This document shows, piece by piece, positions 6,503 through 12,290 of a stretch of 28,744 bases of DNA. The stretch spans positions 1 through 28,744 of IMG/VR virus record IMGVR_UViG_3300004461_000154. The stretch is one strand, 5' to 3'. The position numbers were made by a program, and so were the translations under genes. The notes beneath the pieces were generated by a model. It was not told the DNA's origin. It worked only from the letters and a program-made list of their open reading frames with translations, and did not search any database. This DNA is from a virus. How positions within the stretch are numbered: position 1 is the first letter of the stretch; each line of letters opens with the position of its first letter.

Positions 6503-6546
6503 CTCGGTATTGATTATTAATACCCTCGGTATCGATTATTAATACC
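6503..6546. repeat. Two tandem 22-bp repeats, each with an internal dyad
   Basis: Units 6503-6524 and 6525-6546 are adjacent and differ only at the ninth base (T in the first, C in the second). Each contains inverted arms GGTAT and ATACC around an AT-rich spacer; in unit 1 the arms extend to GGTATT/AATACC. A 22-bp period places the sites on about the same DNA face. Their place about 40 bp from the 3' end of the tRNA and near the integrase gene suggests integrase arm-type or excisionase sites. A related dyad, TACCGG/CCGGTA, follows at 6543-6560. Confidence 0.55.
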
Positions 6547-6560
6547 GGGGAATGCCGGTA
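6543..6560 (-). terminator. Hairpin downstream of tRNA-Thr
   Basis: TACCGG (6543-6548) and CCGGTA (6555-6560) form a 6-bp stem with a 6-nt loop, about 26 nt past the tRNA 3' end on the minus strand, followed there by UUAAUAAU. It could stop or protect the tRNA transcript, but the U-run is weak and a DNA-binding role is equally possible. Confidence 0.3.
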
Positions 6561-6585
6561 ACAGTTTGTCCTTTATTCCCTAATC

Positions 6586-6660
6586 TGGTGCTGATGAGAA
6601 GAATCAAACTTCCTACTTCCATATTACCAATATGGCACTCTACCAATGAGTTACACCAGC
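6586..6660 (-). tRNA. tRNA-Thr(GGU), complete, CCA encoded
   Basis: Read on the minus strand it folds into a full cloverleaf of 75 nt: acceptor GCTGGTG with CATCAGC (one G-U pair), D stem ACTC/GAGT with loop ATTGGTA, anticodon stem CCATA/TATGG with loop TTGGTAA (anticodon GGT), variable loop AAGTA, T stem GGAAG/CTTCT with loop TTTGATT, discriminator A and CCA at 6588-6586. All arms are intact, so this is a whole gene and not only the 3' piece that phages usually carry in attP. The T loop begins TTTGA where TTCGA/TTCAA is usual. Its 5' end is 5 bp from the integrase stop. Confidence 0.92.
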
Positions 6661-6665
6661 ATAGC

Positions 6666-7598
6666 TTATAAATGATTTATTGCCTGTATTTTTCTTTCAT
6701 TAACAACTTTAGCATAACGTAATGCCATTTTTTCTGTTTGCCAACCACCTACTGCCATCATAGTTTTTAGATCTGTATTTTGTATCATCTTAGTAGCAAA
6801 CGTATGTCTAAACTTATGTGGATTAGTTTTTACCCCAGATAGATCTTGCATTTTTTTCCAAGGCCTTTTGATCGTATGTCTAGATGAGTATGGAAATACT
6901 TTTCCTACAGCTGGCGTACCCAGCTCTAATTTTAATTTAGGATGGATTGGAATGTATTTATATTTTTTTGTTTTTGTCATAAAGACTGCAATTTCTTGTT
7001 TATCATAATTTATATCTTTCCACTCTATATTGACAGCTTCGGATATTCTGCATCCCGTATAATATAAAAAGCATACTAATGGTTTTATCTTGCCGGAATG
7101 TTCTATTAATTTATAAACTTCTTCATCAGTATGATAAGTAATTAAAGATTCATCTTCTGGATATTTTTGTATTGTTAAAGTATTTAGTTTTAATTTTCTA
7201 AGTTGGACATTAACAATTGCTTGTATAGAAGCTGTGCATCGATTAATGCTAGAGTTTTTTAAGCCTGACGATAAGCATGCTTTAATATTTTCATTAAAGT
7301 TTGGTGTAACCTTATCAATCAATAAATGTCCATATACATCTGTAACTTTTTTAATTTGTACTTGTAGGTCACTGTCAAGATTTTTTATATTGATATATTC
7401 GCTTGCAGACTTTTCAAGATTAGGTAAATGTTTTTTTATACCTTTAGATTGATTAAGATATTCATTTTCTTCTTCTCTTAATTTTTCTTCGGCTAATTTT
7501 TTTATCGTCTCTCCTGAAGATATTCTAATTTGCTTTCCGTCAATTGATCCTGTGATTTGCCAGACTTTTCCACCAGGTCTTCTTTTGAGTTTAAACAT
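6666..7598 (-). CDS. int: Tyrosine site-specific recombinase (integrase)
   Basis: A 310-aa phage integrase. The N-terminus (1-50) looks like a small arm-binding beta domain. A core-binding helical region follows (about 60-145), then the catalytic domain from about 150. The visible catalytic set is R184 (TGCRISEA), K209/K211 (TKTKK), H261 and R264 (HKFRH), W286 in the His/Trp position (GGWQTEK) and the nucleophile Y295 (LRYAKV). All are present, so it should be active for integration and excision. It lies 5 bp from tRNA-Thr, its likely target. Its start overlaps the excisionase candidate by 97 bp and lacks a strong Shine-Dalgarno sequence, so translation may be coupled or a slightly later start used. 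Confidence 0.93.
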   Translation of the reverse strand: MFKLKRRPGGKVWQITGSIDGKQIRISSGETIKKLAEEKLREEENEYLNQSKGIKKHLPNLEKSASEYINIKNLDSDLQVQIKKVTDVYGHLLIDKVTPNFNENIKACLSSGLKNSSINRCTASIQAIVNVQLRKLKLNTLTIQKYPEDESLITYHTDEEVYKLIEHSGKIKPLVCFLYYTGCRISEAVNIEWKDINYDKQEIAVFMTKTKKYKYIPIHPKLKLELGTPAVGKVFPYSSRHTIKRPWKKMQDLSGVKTNPHKFRHTFATKMIQNTDLKTMMAVGGWQTEKMALRYAKVVNERKIQAINHL

Positions 7599-7789
7599 AC
7601 TATTATCTTGTTTATATGATTTTTATTAAAACGTCTATGAATTGGTAATTTAATATAAAATTCTTCTTCAGGATATTTATCTTCACATCTTTTAAGCATT
7701 GTATATAGGGTCTTTTTTTGGACCTGAAACAGTTTCATAAGGTCTTCAATTCTATATAATTGTAAATCACTATCTTTTTCTATGTTCAT
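7502..7789 (-). CDS. Small HTH protein, excisionase candidate
   Basis: A 95-aa protein with a predicted helix-turn-helix near the N-terminus (YRIEDLMKLFQVQKKTLYTM, about residues 12-31) followed by a basic wing (PIHRRFNKNHINKI). The layout resembles the winged MerR/AlpA-like DNA-binding domains of phage excisionases. Its position directly upstream of, and overlapping by 97 bp, the integrase gene supports a role in directing excision. A regulator of integrase expression is the alternative. It shares a 4-bp overlap with the preceding gene. Confidence 0.6.
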   Translation of the reverse strand: MNIEKDSDLQLYRIEDLMKLFQVQKKTLYTMLKRCEDKYPEEEFYIKLPIHRRFNKNHINKIIVCLNSKEDLVEKSGKSQDQLTESKLEYLQERR

Positions 7790-8145
7790 TTATACATACC
7801 TCTCTCTTTACTAGCCAATTTATTCATAGAATTTTGACTAATTTCTTTCATTTCCAATGCTTTTAATTCTATTTGTCTCTCATTTGCAGCAAGTGTAGCT
7901 TCACCTAAACTCTTTAAATGTTGCTTATATTCCTTTGATGCATAAGCAATAACCTCGCTAGCGCCTAAGCTCTTACCTTCCTTTAGAAGTGGAGCTTGCA
8001 CTTCGGATTTAACTACTTTTTTTAAATCATCTAAAAGTCTGCGTTTATGGTCTTGCATGGCCCAAGCTTTACCTACATCTATAAATTGTTGTATTCTTCC
8101 GTTTGAGTCTCTCGATAACTCAAATATGCTTTTTGGATTATTCAT
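7786..8145 (-). CDS. Hypothetical helical protein, 119 aa
   Basis: A charged, mostly helical 119-aa protein (IQQFIDVGKAWAMQDHKRRL near 18-37; LAANERQIELKALEMKEISQ near 83-102). No cysteine cluster, membrane segment or known motif. It sits in the recombination operon between the HNH protein and the excisionase candidate and overlaps both by a few bases, so it is probably co-expressed with them. Function unknown. Confidence 0.6.
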   Translation of the reverse strand: MNNPKSIFELSRDSNGRIQQFIDVGKAWAMQDHKRRLLDDLKKVVKSEVQAPLLKEGKSLGASEVIAYASKEYKQHLKSLGEATLAANERQIELKALEMKEISQNSMNKLASKERGMYK

Positions 8146-8425
8146 TAAATTCCCTTCTTAATTTTTCTGCATAGTTATAAGGATCACCTAAATACTCAGC
8201 ATCCCAAAATCTATCCTCTGAAGAATTTGGTTGATGCAACCTAGAATGACAAGAATGACAAAGAGGTACTGTAAATTCATCACTAACTTTCATACCCATA
8301 GCTTTTGGGTAATTGTCTTTTTTTTTTCGTAAGTGATGTGCATGTACTCCAAAGTCATTTTCACAAATCATACAAGGATGACTTCTAACAAAGCCTAAGT
8401 ATTTAGTTGACCTTAATCTTTTCAC
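8138..8425 (-). CDS. HNH-type zinc protein (DUF968/recombination nuclease-like)
   Basis: A 95-aa protein with HPCMIC (C18, C21), VHAHHL (H30, H31), VPLCHSCH (C56, C59, H60) and SRLH (H64). The two Cys pairs can hold a structural zinc, and the AHH histidine plus the later His/Asn positions make an HNH active site. The pattern 'YLgfVRshpC..C......aHHlr...  plC..CH..lH' is typical of phage HNH proteins linked to recombination (DUF968 or Ref/Rap-like). Located beside ERF and a nuclease gene, it probably acts on recombination intermediates. The exact DNA substrate is unknown. Confidence 0.8.
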   Translation of the reverse strand: MKRLRSTKYLGFVRSHPCMICENDFGVHAHHLRKKKDNYPKAMGMKVSDEFTVPLCHSCHSRLHQPNSSEDRFWDAEYLGDPYNYAEKLRREFNE

Positions 8426-8793
8426 TGATTGTGTATGATATTTCCATATCTATCATAATTTGGATTATCTCGAGCTGCATCGTTTTCTCTTTCTGCTCTT
8501 AAATCAACTTCATTATTTGCAGCTGGACTATCATTAGATTTGTTAATTTGTGTTATCTCTGGATGATTATTTATATAATCAATAATTACAACTTGTAATC
8601 CACGATCAACAATATTTAAATAACAACTTTCAGTACCATGTAATGTTTCTTGCATTTTTAAACTAAAATATTTTTTACCGGATTTACTTTCGTTGATGTA
8701 CATCTTACCAAAAGATTTATTAAATCCATTTACGTCTTTTTCATCTTTGGACACTATGTTAAATATTGGTTTACTTGGTATAAAATCAGTCAT
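8422..8793 (-). CDS. Hypothetical protein in recombination operon, SSB candidate
   Basis: A 123-aa protein. The first 70 residues look beta-rich (FGKMYINESKSGKKYFSLKM, YLNIVDRGLQVVIIDYI) and the last 45 are disordered and acidic (EVDLRAERENDAARDNPNYD). A small beta domain with an acidic tail next to an ERF annealing protein fits a single-stranded-DNA-binding role, but no SSB motif is definite. Its ends overlap the HNH gene (ATGA) and the ERF gene by 8 bp. Confidence 0.5.
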   Translation of the reverse strand: MTDFIPSKPIFNIVSKDEKDVNGFNKSFGKMYINESKSGKKYFSLKMQETLHGTESCYLNIVDRGLQVVIIDYINNHPEITQINKSNDSPAANNEVDLRAERENDAARDNPNYDRYGNIIHNQ

Positions 8794-9472
8794 TCTTTAC
8801 TCCTTTTGGTGTGCTAACGTTTACTACTGTTTTTTCTTGTTCTTTGTATCTGGTTGAATAGCCTGTCTTCTTATCTGTCTCACTGTCAAGACTTTCTACT
8901 TCAACTTTTTCGCCTGTCGCAATTGAAAATCTTTTTCTATAATATTGCTTTAGCATATAGCTTTGTGCAGTACCTTTAGAAACTGCTCCATTATATGGCA
9001 CAGTCTGATACTCAGTACTTACATATTGCCAAGTGTCTTCACCGCAAGATAAAATTACTTTGTAAATCATATGTAGGTCCATGCCCTTACCAGATACAGG
9101 TACAATTTTATGTTCTACTTCATCAACAGTAACAACTAATCCTGACTTCGCTAGTAAAGGACCAACCATTGCTAAAACGCTATCTACAGACATGTACTTG
9201 TAGCCTTGAAAAGTATTACTACCATCTTTAGGTATTGGCTTAATTCCTTCTGTAACTTGTTTAATAGCATCAGAAATTGATTTAGGCATTGAAGGAATAG
9301 TATTAGACTTTGGTCTTCCATGAACTTCAGCTTCTACTAACTCTTGCCAATCCATCTTTAGTCTTTCGTAATCGTACTTCAATCTTGCATTATCATTCTT
9401 ATGAGCTTCTATTTTTTGCTCTAAGACATACACTTCATCTTCTGCTGTTTTTTTGTGTTGTAAGTCTATCAT
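8786..9472 (-). CDS. erf: ERF-family single-strand annealing protein
   Basis: A 228-aa protein. An N-terminal coiled coil (about 5-50) leads to the ERF core at about 60-190: ISDAIKQVTEGIKPIPKDGS, FQGYKYMSVDSVLAMVGPLL, then KGTAQSYMLKQYYRKRFSIA. The 'yky.s.d.v...v.p.L...gl' and 'S.gt.aqsY..Ry.l...f.i.tge' signatures are those of P22 Erf-like recombinases, which anneal complementary single strands during phage recombination or circularisation. It directly follows a PD-(D/E)XK nuclease gene (4-bp overlap), its likely exonuclease partner. Confidence 0.88.
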   Translation of the reverse strand: MIDLQHKKTAEDEVYVLEQKIEAHKNDNARLKYDYERLKMDWQELVEAEVHGRPKSNTIPSMPKSISDAIKQVTEGIKPIPKDGSNTFQGYKYMSVDSVLAMVGPLLAKSGLVVTVDEVEHKIVPVSGKGMDLHMIYKVILSCGEDTWQYVSTEYQTVPYNGAVSKGTAQSYMLKQYYRKRFSIATGEKVEVESLDSETDKKTGYSTRYKEQEKTVVNVSTPKGVKND

Positions 9473-10134
9473 TTAACTTTTGATCCTTTCTTTTTTAAAA
9501 GTTTTTTTACTTTGTTTTTTGAATTTAATGTTTGAAGCATTAATAAAAAATGATCAAAACATTTGTTTAGGTCGGATTTGTCATAAGCTCTTATTTCAAA
9601 ATCCTTGTCGTCTTCTTTTTTACCAAACCTGGCAAGTAAAAATTTATCTACAATTATATTTTCTGAAATTTGTAGTAAATGTGAGTAAGCGCCAGCTTGC
9701 AAAATATTGTCTAATTTAATTTGTGATGAAGTTTTGTAATCCACTAATATAAATTCATTATCTTTTTTTAATAATAAATCTAAGGTGCCTCCAAAACGAT
9801 AAGTTGGTGATACTAGTGACAGCTCTGTGTTAACAATTTCATACTCAGTCATATCTGCATCCCACCATTTTTTAAATTTACTAAAACAATGAGATGTCTC
9901 TACATGTTGAAAATCATTTAATATTTCACTGTCCTTAACATAAGCCTCAGCAGCATCATGAAATTCTGTTCCAATAGACTGCGCAGTTTGTAACTCAGAA
10001 AAGTAATCTATGTCTTGTTTTCCAAGCCTGTTGGCCCAGATAAGTAGACCTTTAGACTCATTAATAGCATCATTTAAAATGTCGGTTGTTCTATAACAAG
10101 CTTCACCATCAACTTGATATTCTATTTGTGCCAT
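9469..10134 (-). CDS. PD-(D/E)XK exonuclease (RecB/Cas4-like)
   Basis: A 221-aa nuclease. Motifs in order are GTEFH (55-59), E104 in a strand, GGTLD (115-119, D119), ILVDYKTS (129-136; D132 and K134) and QAGAY (146-150). These match the RecB/Cas4-type PD-(D/E)XK fold with the QxxxY motif. Together with the ERF protein it probably resects double-strand ends and hands the single strand to the annealing protein, like the lambda Exo/Beta pair. The C-terminus is very basic (KNKVKKLLKKKGSKVK). No Cas genes or CRISPR array are nearby, so a CRISPR role is not supported. It is coupled by TAATG to the small gene upstream. Confidence 0.85.
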   Translation of the reverse strand: MAQIEYQVDGEACYRTTDILNDAINESKGLLIWANRLGKQDIDYFSELQTAQSIGTEFHDAAEAYVKDSEILNDFQHVETSHCFSKFKKWWDADMTEYEIVNTELSLVSPTYRFGGTLDLLLKKDNEFILVDYKTSSQIKLDNILQAGAYSHLLQISENIIVDKFLLARFGKKEDDKDFEIRAYDKSDLNKCFDHFLLMLQTLNSKNKVKKLLKKKGSKVK

Positions 10135-10307
10135 TAACTAACTACGAACCTTAAAAGTTGAAACAACATAATTAAAAATAGTGAGTAGAAAACAAATTTT
10201 AAAATACTATCCGCATTAAAAAGTCTTTTAAATTTGTGATTATCCTTATAAATATAAGGTTTTATTGCATTGGTCGTCTGTGCAATATGAAGATTAATAT
10301 ACTTCAT
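10134..10307 (-). CDS. Small single-span membrane protein, 57 aa
   Basis: Starts MKYINLHIAQTTNAIKPYIY. One strongly hydrophobic stretch near the end (about 36-55, ILKFVFYSLFLIMLFQLLRF) is probably a membrane helix with a charged N-terminal cytoplasmic part. AAAGGAGG lies 4-5 bp before the ATG within the repeated leader. The stop overlaps the nuclease start (TAATG), so it is the first gene of the recombination operon and may couple its translation. Role unknown; a superinfection or membrane-anchoring function would be a guess. Confidence 0.7.
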   Translation of the reverse strand: MKYINLHIAQTTNAIKPYIYKDNHKFKRLFNADSILKFVFYSLFLIMLFQLLRFVVS

Positions 10308-10310
10308 GGT

Positions 10311-10329
10311 GCCTCCTTTGTGTTTGTTA
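10311..10329 (-). repeat. Leader repeat, copy C (ribosome-binding leader)
   Basis: On the minus strand TAACAAACACAAAGGAGGC forms the ribosome-binding leader of the small membrane-protein gene. All 19 bases are identical to 5639-5657 and 17 match 6255-6271. As with copy B, it lies directly downstream of a predicted -10 element. Confidence 0.7.
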
Positions 10330-10336
10330 AGAGGAC

Positions 10337-10365
10337 TTTATGTTTTTTTTCGTTTCCTTACAAGA
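10337..10365 (-). promoter_or_regulatory. Weak promoter candidate before the recombination operon
   Basis: On the minus strand CATAAA (10342-10337) lies 17 bp from TCTTGT (10365-10360), the same geometry as at 6278-6306. A second possibility upstream is TTTACG and TATAAA, also 17 bp apart; its TATAAA lies within or next to the candidate operator at 10378-10389. Which is used cannot be told from sequence. Confidence 0.35.
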
Positions 10366-10377
10366 AATTTTTAACTT

Positions 10378-10389
10378 TATAGAAATATA
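10378..10389 (-). promoter_or_regulatory. Candidate operator, copy 2
   Basis: Minus-strand TATATTTCTATA is 11 of 12 identical to the copies at 99-110 and 11085-11096. It overlaps a possible -10 element (TATAAA) for the recombination operon, a position that would allow repression. Confidence 0.4.
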
Positions 10390-10417
10390 TTTTATATACG
10401 TAAAGAAACATTATTAC

Positions 10418-11029
10418 TTATGCTATCTTTGGAGCAAATGAACAATCTATTGGATATACCGCTATAACTTCATCAAAATTTAAATCAACAATTTCAAAAG
10501 TAATTTCATTGACTAAAACTTTCTTGCTAGTAAGAATGTTTGCAGAGCTGTAAATACCCATCATAGGGTGTTTATCTTTAAAAAATACAATACTTGGTGC
10601 TTTATAAACATCTTTTAATAAAATATTATTCTTTTCAGACTCTTTATATAAACTAATCCAACCTTCATATGGTGAATATTTACACAAAACAGCTTGATGT
10701 TTCCTCCATTGTTTATGTCTTAATGAACTGCTTACGTCACCCATACTTAAAGGTTTAAGAATACCATCCTCACCATACTGATAGTTAATTTTAACATATG
10801 TTCCTGGATCATTTTCCGCTAATTCATTATATAAAAGACTATATAAATCTATGTCTACTGATTTTAAAATTTCTGATAAAGATTTATCAGTTAAAGCATA
10901 ATCAGCATCTTGCATAAATTTTGAAAATTTACTCTCTGATACTGCATTATTTAAGAACTTAGCTGAGCTTAAACCACTTTCGTTTTTCTTCAATTGTAAT
11001 AAGTCTAAAAATTTTTGTTTATCTTTCAT
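10418..11029 (-). CDS. CI-like phage repressor candidate
   Basis: A 203-aa protein transcribed away from the early genes, the usual place of a lysogeny repressor. Residues about 18-65 (SSAKFLNNAVSESKFSKFMQ then DKSLSEILKSVDIDLYSLL) read as a helical HTH-type domain. The C-terminal half is beta-rich (KAPSIVFFKDKHPMMGIYSS, LTSKKVLVNEITFEIVDLNF), similar in outline to an S24/LexA-type dimerisation domain. A clear Ser/Lys catalytic dyad is not evident, so self-cleavage is doubtful. The call rests more on position and domain outline than on a definite signature. It would bind the operator candidates at 11085-11146. Confidence 0.5.
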   Translation of the reverse strand: MKDKQKFLDLLQLKKNESGLSSAKFLNNAVSESKFSKFMQDADYALTDKSLSEILKSVDIDLYSLLYNELAENDPGTYVKINYQYGEDGILKPLSMGDVSSSLRHKQWRKHQAVLCKYSPYEGWISLYKESEKNNILLKDVYKAPSIVFFKDKHPMMGIYSSANILTSKKVLVNEITFEIVDLNFDEVIAVYPIDCSFAPKIA

Positions 11030-11084
11030 TTTAACTCCATTTATTTCGACACCAAGATAACACGTTTAATACACAAAAGTAAAC

Positions 11085-11096
11085 AATATTTCTATA
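11085..11096 (+). promoter_or_regulatory. Candidate operator, copy 3
   Basis: Exact AATATTTCTATA in the divergent region between the repressor candidate and the LexA-type HTH gene. With the inverted copy at 11135-11146 (11 of 12 matching) it brackets a possible rightward promoter; the two centres are 50 bp apart. Confidence 0.45.
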
Positions 11097-11119
11097 CGTA
11101 CATAAATAAGCTATATTAA
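11091..11119 (+). promoter_or_regulatory. Possible early rightward promoter
   Basis: TTTCTA (overlapping the candidate operator) and TATATT near 11114-11119 are separated by 17 bp. The -35 is weak. An alternative, downstream, is the extended -10 TGTTATAGT at about 11202-11210. Confidence 0.3.
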
Positions 11120-11134
11120 TCCTATATTTTTCAA

Positions 11135-11146
11135 TATAGAAATAAT
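11135..11146 (-). promoter_or_regulatory. Candidate operator, copy 4 (inverted)
   Basis: Plus-strand TATAGAAATAAT is the reverse complement of the copy at 11085-11096 with one mismatch. It lies just before the 32-codon leader ORF. A partial copy (TTTCTATA) follows at 11160-11167. Confidence 0.4.
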
Positions 11147-11147
11147 T

Positions 11148-11246
11148 ATGCGAAGTTATTTTCTATATGATGTTCTCCGAGTCCTCCTAATAGCTTCGCT
11201 ATGTTATAGTCATAATGTCATGAGGTCGTGTAGTAGGGCCTCATGA
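11148..11246 (+). CDS. Possible 32-aa leader peptide
   Basis: An ORF starting MRSYFLYDVLRVLLIASLCY and ending 17 bp into the following hairpin. Its TGA overlaps the ATG of the LexA-type gene (ATGA). The Shine-Dalgarno sequence is weak. If translated, ribosomes would open the hairpin at 11217-11247 that buries the next start codon, so it may act as a coupling leader. It may equally be chance. Confidence 0.35.
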   Translation: MRSYFLYDVLRVLLIASLCYSHNVMRSCSRAS

Positions 11247-11247
11247 C
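11217..11247 (+). promoter_or_regulatory. Hairpin burying a start codon
   Basis: GTCATGAGG (11217-11225) and CCTCATGAC (11239-11247) form a perfect 9-bp stem with a 13-nt loop. The ATG at 11243-11245 lies inside the 3' arm. Such a structure in mRNA would hinder initiation unless it is melted or bound. A smaller dyad, ATAGC/GCTAT, precedes it at 11190-11202. As DNA either could also be an operator. Confidence 0.55.
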
Positions 11248-11521
11248 TGAGCACAGAAAATTCCAGATTTATGGAAGAGCAATAGAAATTGAAGAAACAT
11301 TAAAAGAATACAGAAAAAAAAAGCCATTAACGAAGTGTCAAGAGAAACTACTCAACATTTTAACTTCATATCACGCAAACCATAAGCAACCAACATATCA
11401 AGAATTAGCTGACAGCTATGGTTGTGTTAAGAGCAATGTAGCTATGTTACTCCAAAGATTGAAAACAAAAAATTGGGTATATTTTACCCCCGCATCTAAA
11501 TCCGGAATACAAATTTTATAA
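11243..11521 (+). CDS. LexA-type winged-HTH regulator without peptidase domain
   Basis: A 92-aa protein. From residue 29 it follows the LexA DNA-binding domain closely: PLTKCQEKLLNIL, HKQPTYQELADSYGCVKSNV and a wing ending SKSGIQIL. LexA continues into an S24 peptidase after this point, but here the protein ends, so it cannot self-cleave. It would be a small DNA-binding regulator (Cro-like role, early activator or decoy of host LexA sites). It is the first gene of the rightward early run. Its start codon is in a hairpin and it has no good Shine-Dalgarno sequence. Confidence 0.75.
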   Translation: MTEHRKFQIYGRAIEIEETLKEYRKKKPLTKCQEKLLNILTSYHANHKQPTYQELADSYGCVKSNVAMLLQRLKTKNWVYFTPASKSGIQIL

Positions 11522-11525
11522 ACAT

Positions 11526-12290
11526 ATGAGCAATATGGAATTACCCTGGTTCAAGCTGTACGCATCCAATGAACTAGCAGAAACAATTTGCTTAAACAAT
11601 GGTGAAGCTGGTCTTTACTTTAAACTGATGTGTAAATATTGGTGTGATAACCACTCTGGCTTTGATCAAGAGTCTATAGATAGATTGTGTGTAACTAATG
11701 AAGACTTTAATAATATGAATTATGTAATAGAAAAATTCTTTATTTTAATAAATGGAAAATATCATCATAAAGGTTTATTAGATCAGATTGAAAAACAAAA
11801 ACAAAATAGTGCAGCACAAAAAAATATTAAATTAAAGGTTACTTCTAAGTCACCTGAAGGTAACCTCAAGGTTAAAAAGAGCCAACCTCTCTCTTCTTCT
11901 TCCTCTTCATCTTCATTTACATATTCTTCTATTAAATTATTTAATAAGTTCTGGGATAATTGTATTAATAAAAAATCTAAAGGTCAGGCAATAAAAAACT
12001 ATAGCAAGCTAGATAAGGAATGGTTAGAACAACCAGAAAAACTATCTGAGCTTTACAACAATTATTACAATGCATTAGAAGATAAAAACTTTGCTGCATA
12101 TCCAAGCAGTTGGTTAAGTAATCTTAGCTTCTTAGATGAATCAAAAGTAGTGAACATTAACTCACCAGACGAAATTAAAAAGACTGAAGAAATATTAGAA
12201 AAGAGTAGGTATCAAATGAGTGTGAACGCTGGAAGACCTATTGGTATTACACAATCTAAGTTTGATGAACTGAAGGAAAAATATGGATAA
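11526..12290 (+). CDS. DUF1376 (YdaU-like) replication protein
   Basis: A 254-aa protein. The N-terminus MELPWFKLYASNELAETICL, then GEAGLYFKLMCKYWC, is the DUF1376/YdaU signature of phage replication initiators. The N-terminal winged-helix region spans about 1-90. A serine-rich linker (about 120-131) follows, then a helical C-terminal domain (FNKFWDNCINKKSKGQAIKN onward) that probably recruits a helicase or loader. The linker DNA contains spaced heptamers and a pyrimidine run, which may be the origin, as in lambda O. Its end overlaps the next gene by 8 bp. Confidence 0.8.
   Translation: MSNMELPWFKLYASNELAETICLNNGEAGLYFKLMCKYWCDNHSGFDQESIDRLCVTNEDFNNMNYVIEKFFILINGKYHHKGLLDQIEKQKQNSAAQKNIKLKVTSKSPEGNLKVKKSQPLSSSSSSSSFTYSSIKLFNKFWDNCINKKSKGQAIKNYSKLDKEWLEQPEKLSELYNNYYNALEDKNFAAYPSSWLSNLSFLDESKVVNINSPDEIKKTEEILEKSRYQMSVNAGRPIGITQSKFDELKEKYG
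11835..11950. other. Possible replication origin inside the DUF1376 gene
   Basis: AAGGTTA at 11835-11841, AAGGTAA at 11857-11863 and AAGGTTA at 11868-11874 are spaced 22 and 11 bp apart, that is, in helical phase. AGGTTAC (11836-11842) and GTAACCT (11860-11866) also form an inverted pair. A 23-nt pure pyrimidine run follows (11886-11908), then an AT-rich stretch to about 11950. Iterons plus an unwinding element inside the initiator gene is the lambda-type arrangement. The pyrimidine run also encodes polyserine, so coding alone could explain it. Confidence 0.35.

Larger units (their letters stand above)
6300..6665. other. Probable attachment region (attP)
   Basis: This non-coding block between the 119-aa gene and the integrase stop holds the tRNA-Thr gene, the 22-bp tandem repeats, the GCACATA elements and a 13-bp palindrome. 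Tyrosine integrases of temperate phages commonly recombine within tRNA genes and keep attP beside int. The crossover site itself cannot be located without a host sequence, but the tRNA anticodon or T-loop segment is the most likely core. Confidence 0.6.

Noticed and set aside
6503-6546. CRISPR array
   Set aside because: Only two directly adjacent units with no spacers and no cas genes nearby.
7234-7452. Plus-strand ORF inside the integrase gene
   Set aside because: Antisense shadow of a well-supported gene, with no start context or known pattern.
9469-10134. Cas4 of a CRISPR system
   Set aside because: The motifs are of the general RecB/Cas4 nuclease fold and the neighbour is ERF; there are no other Cas proteins or arrays.
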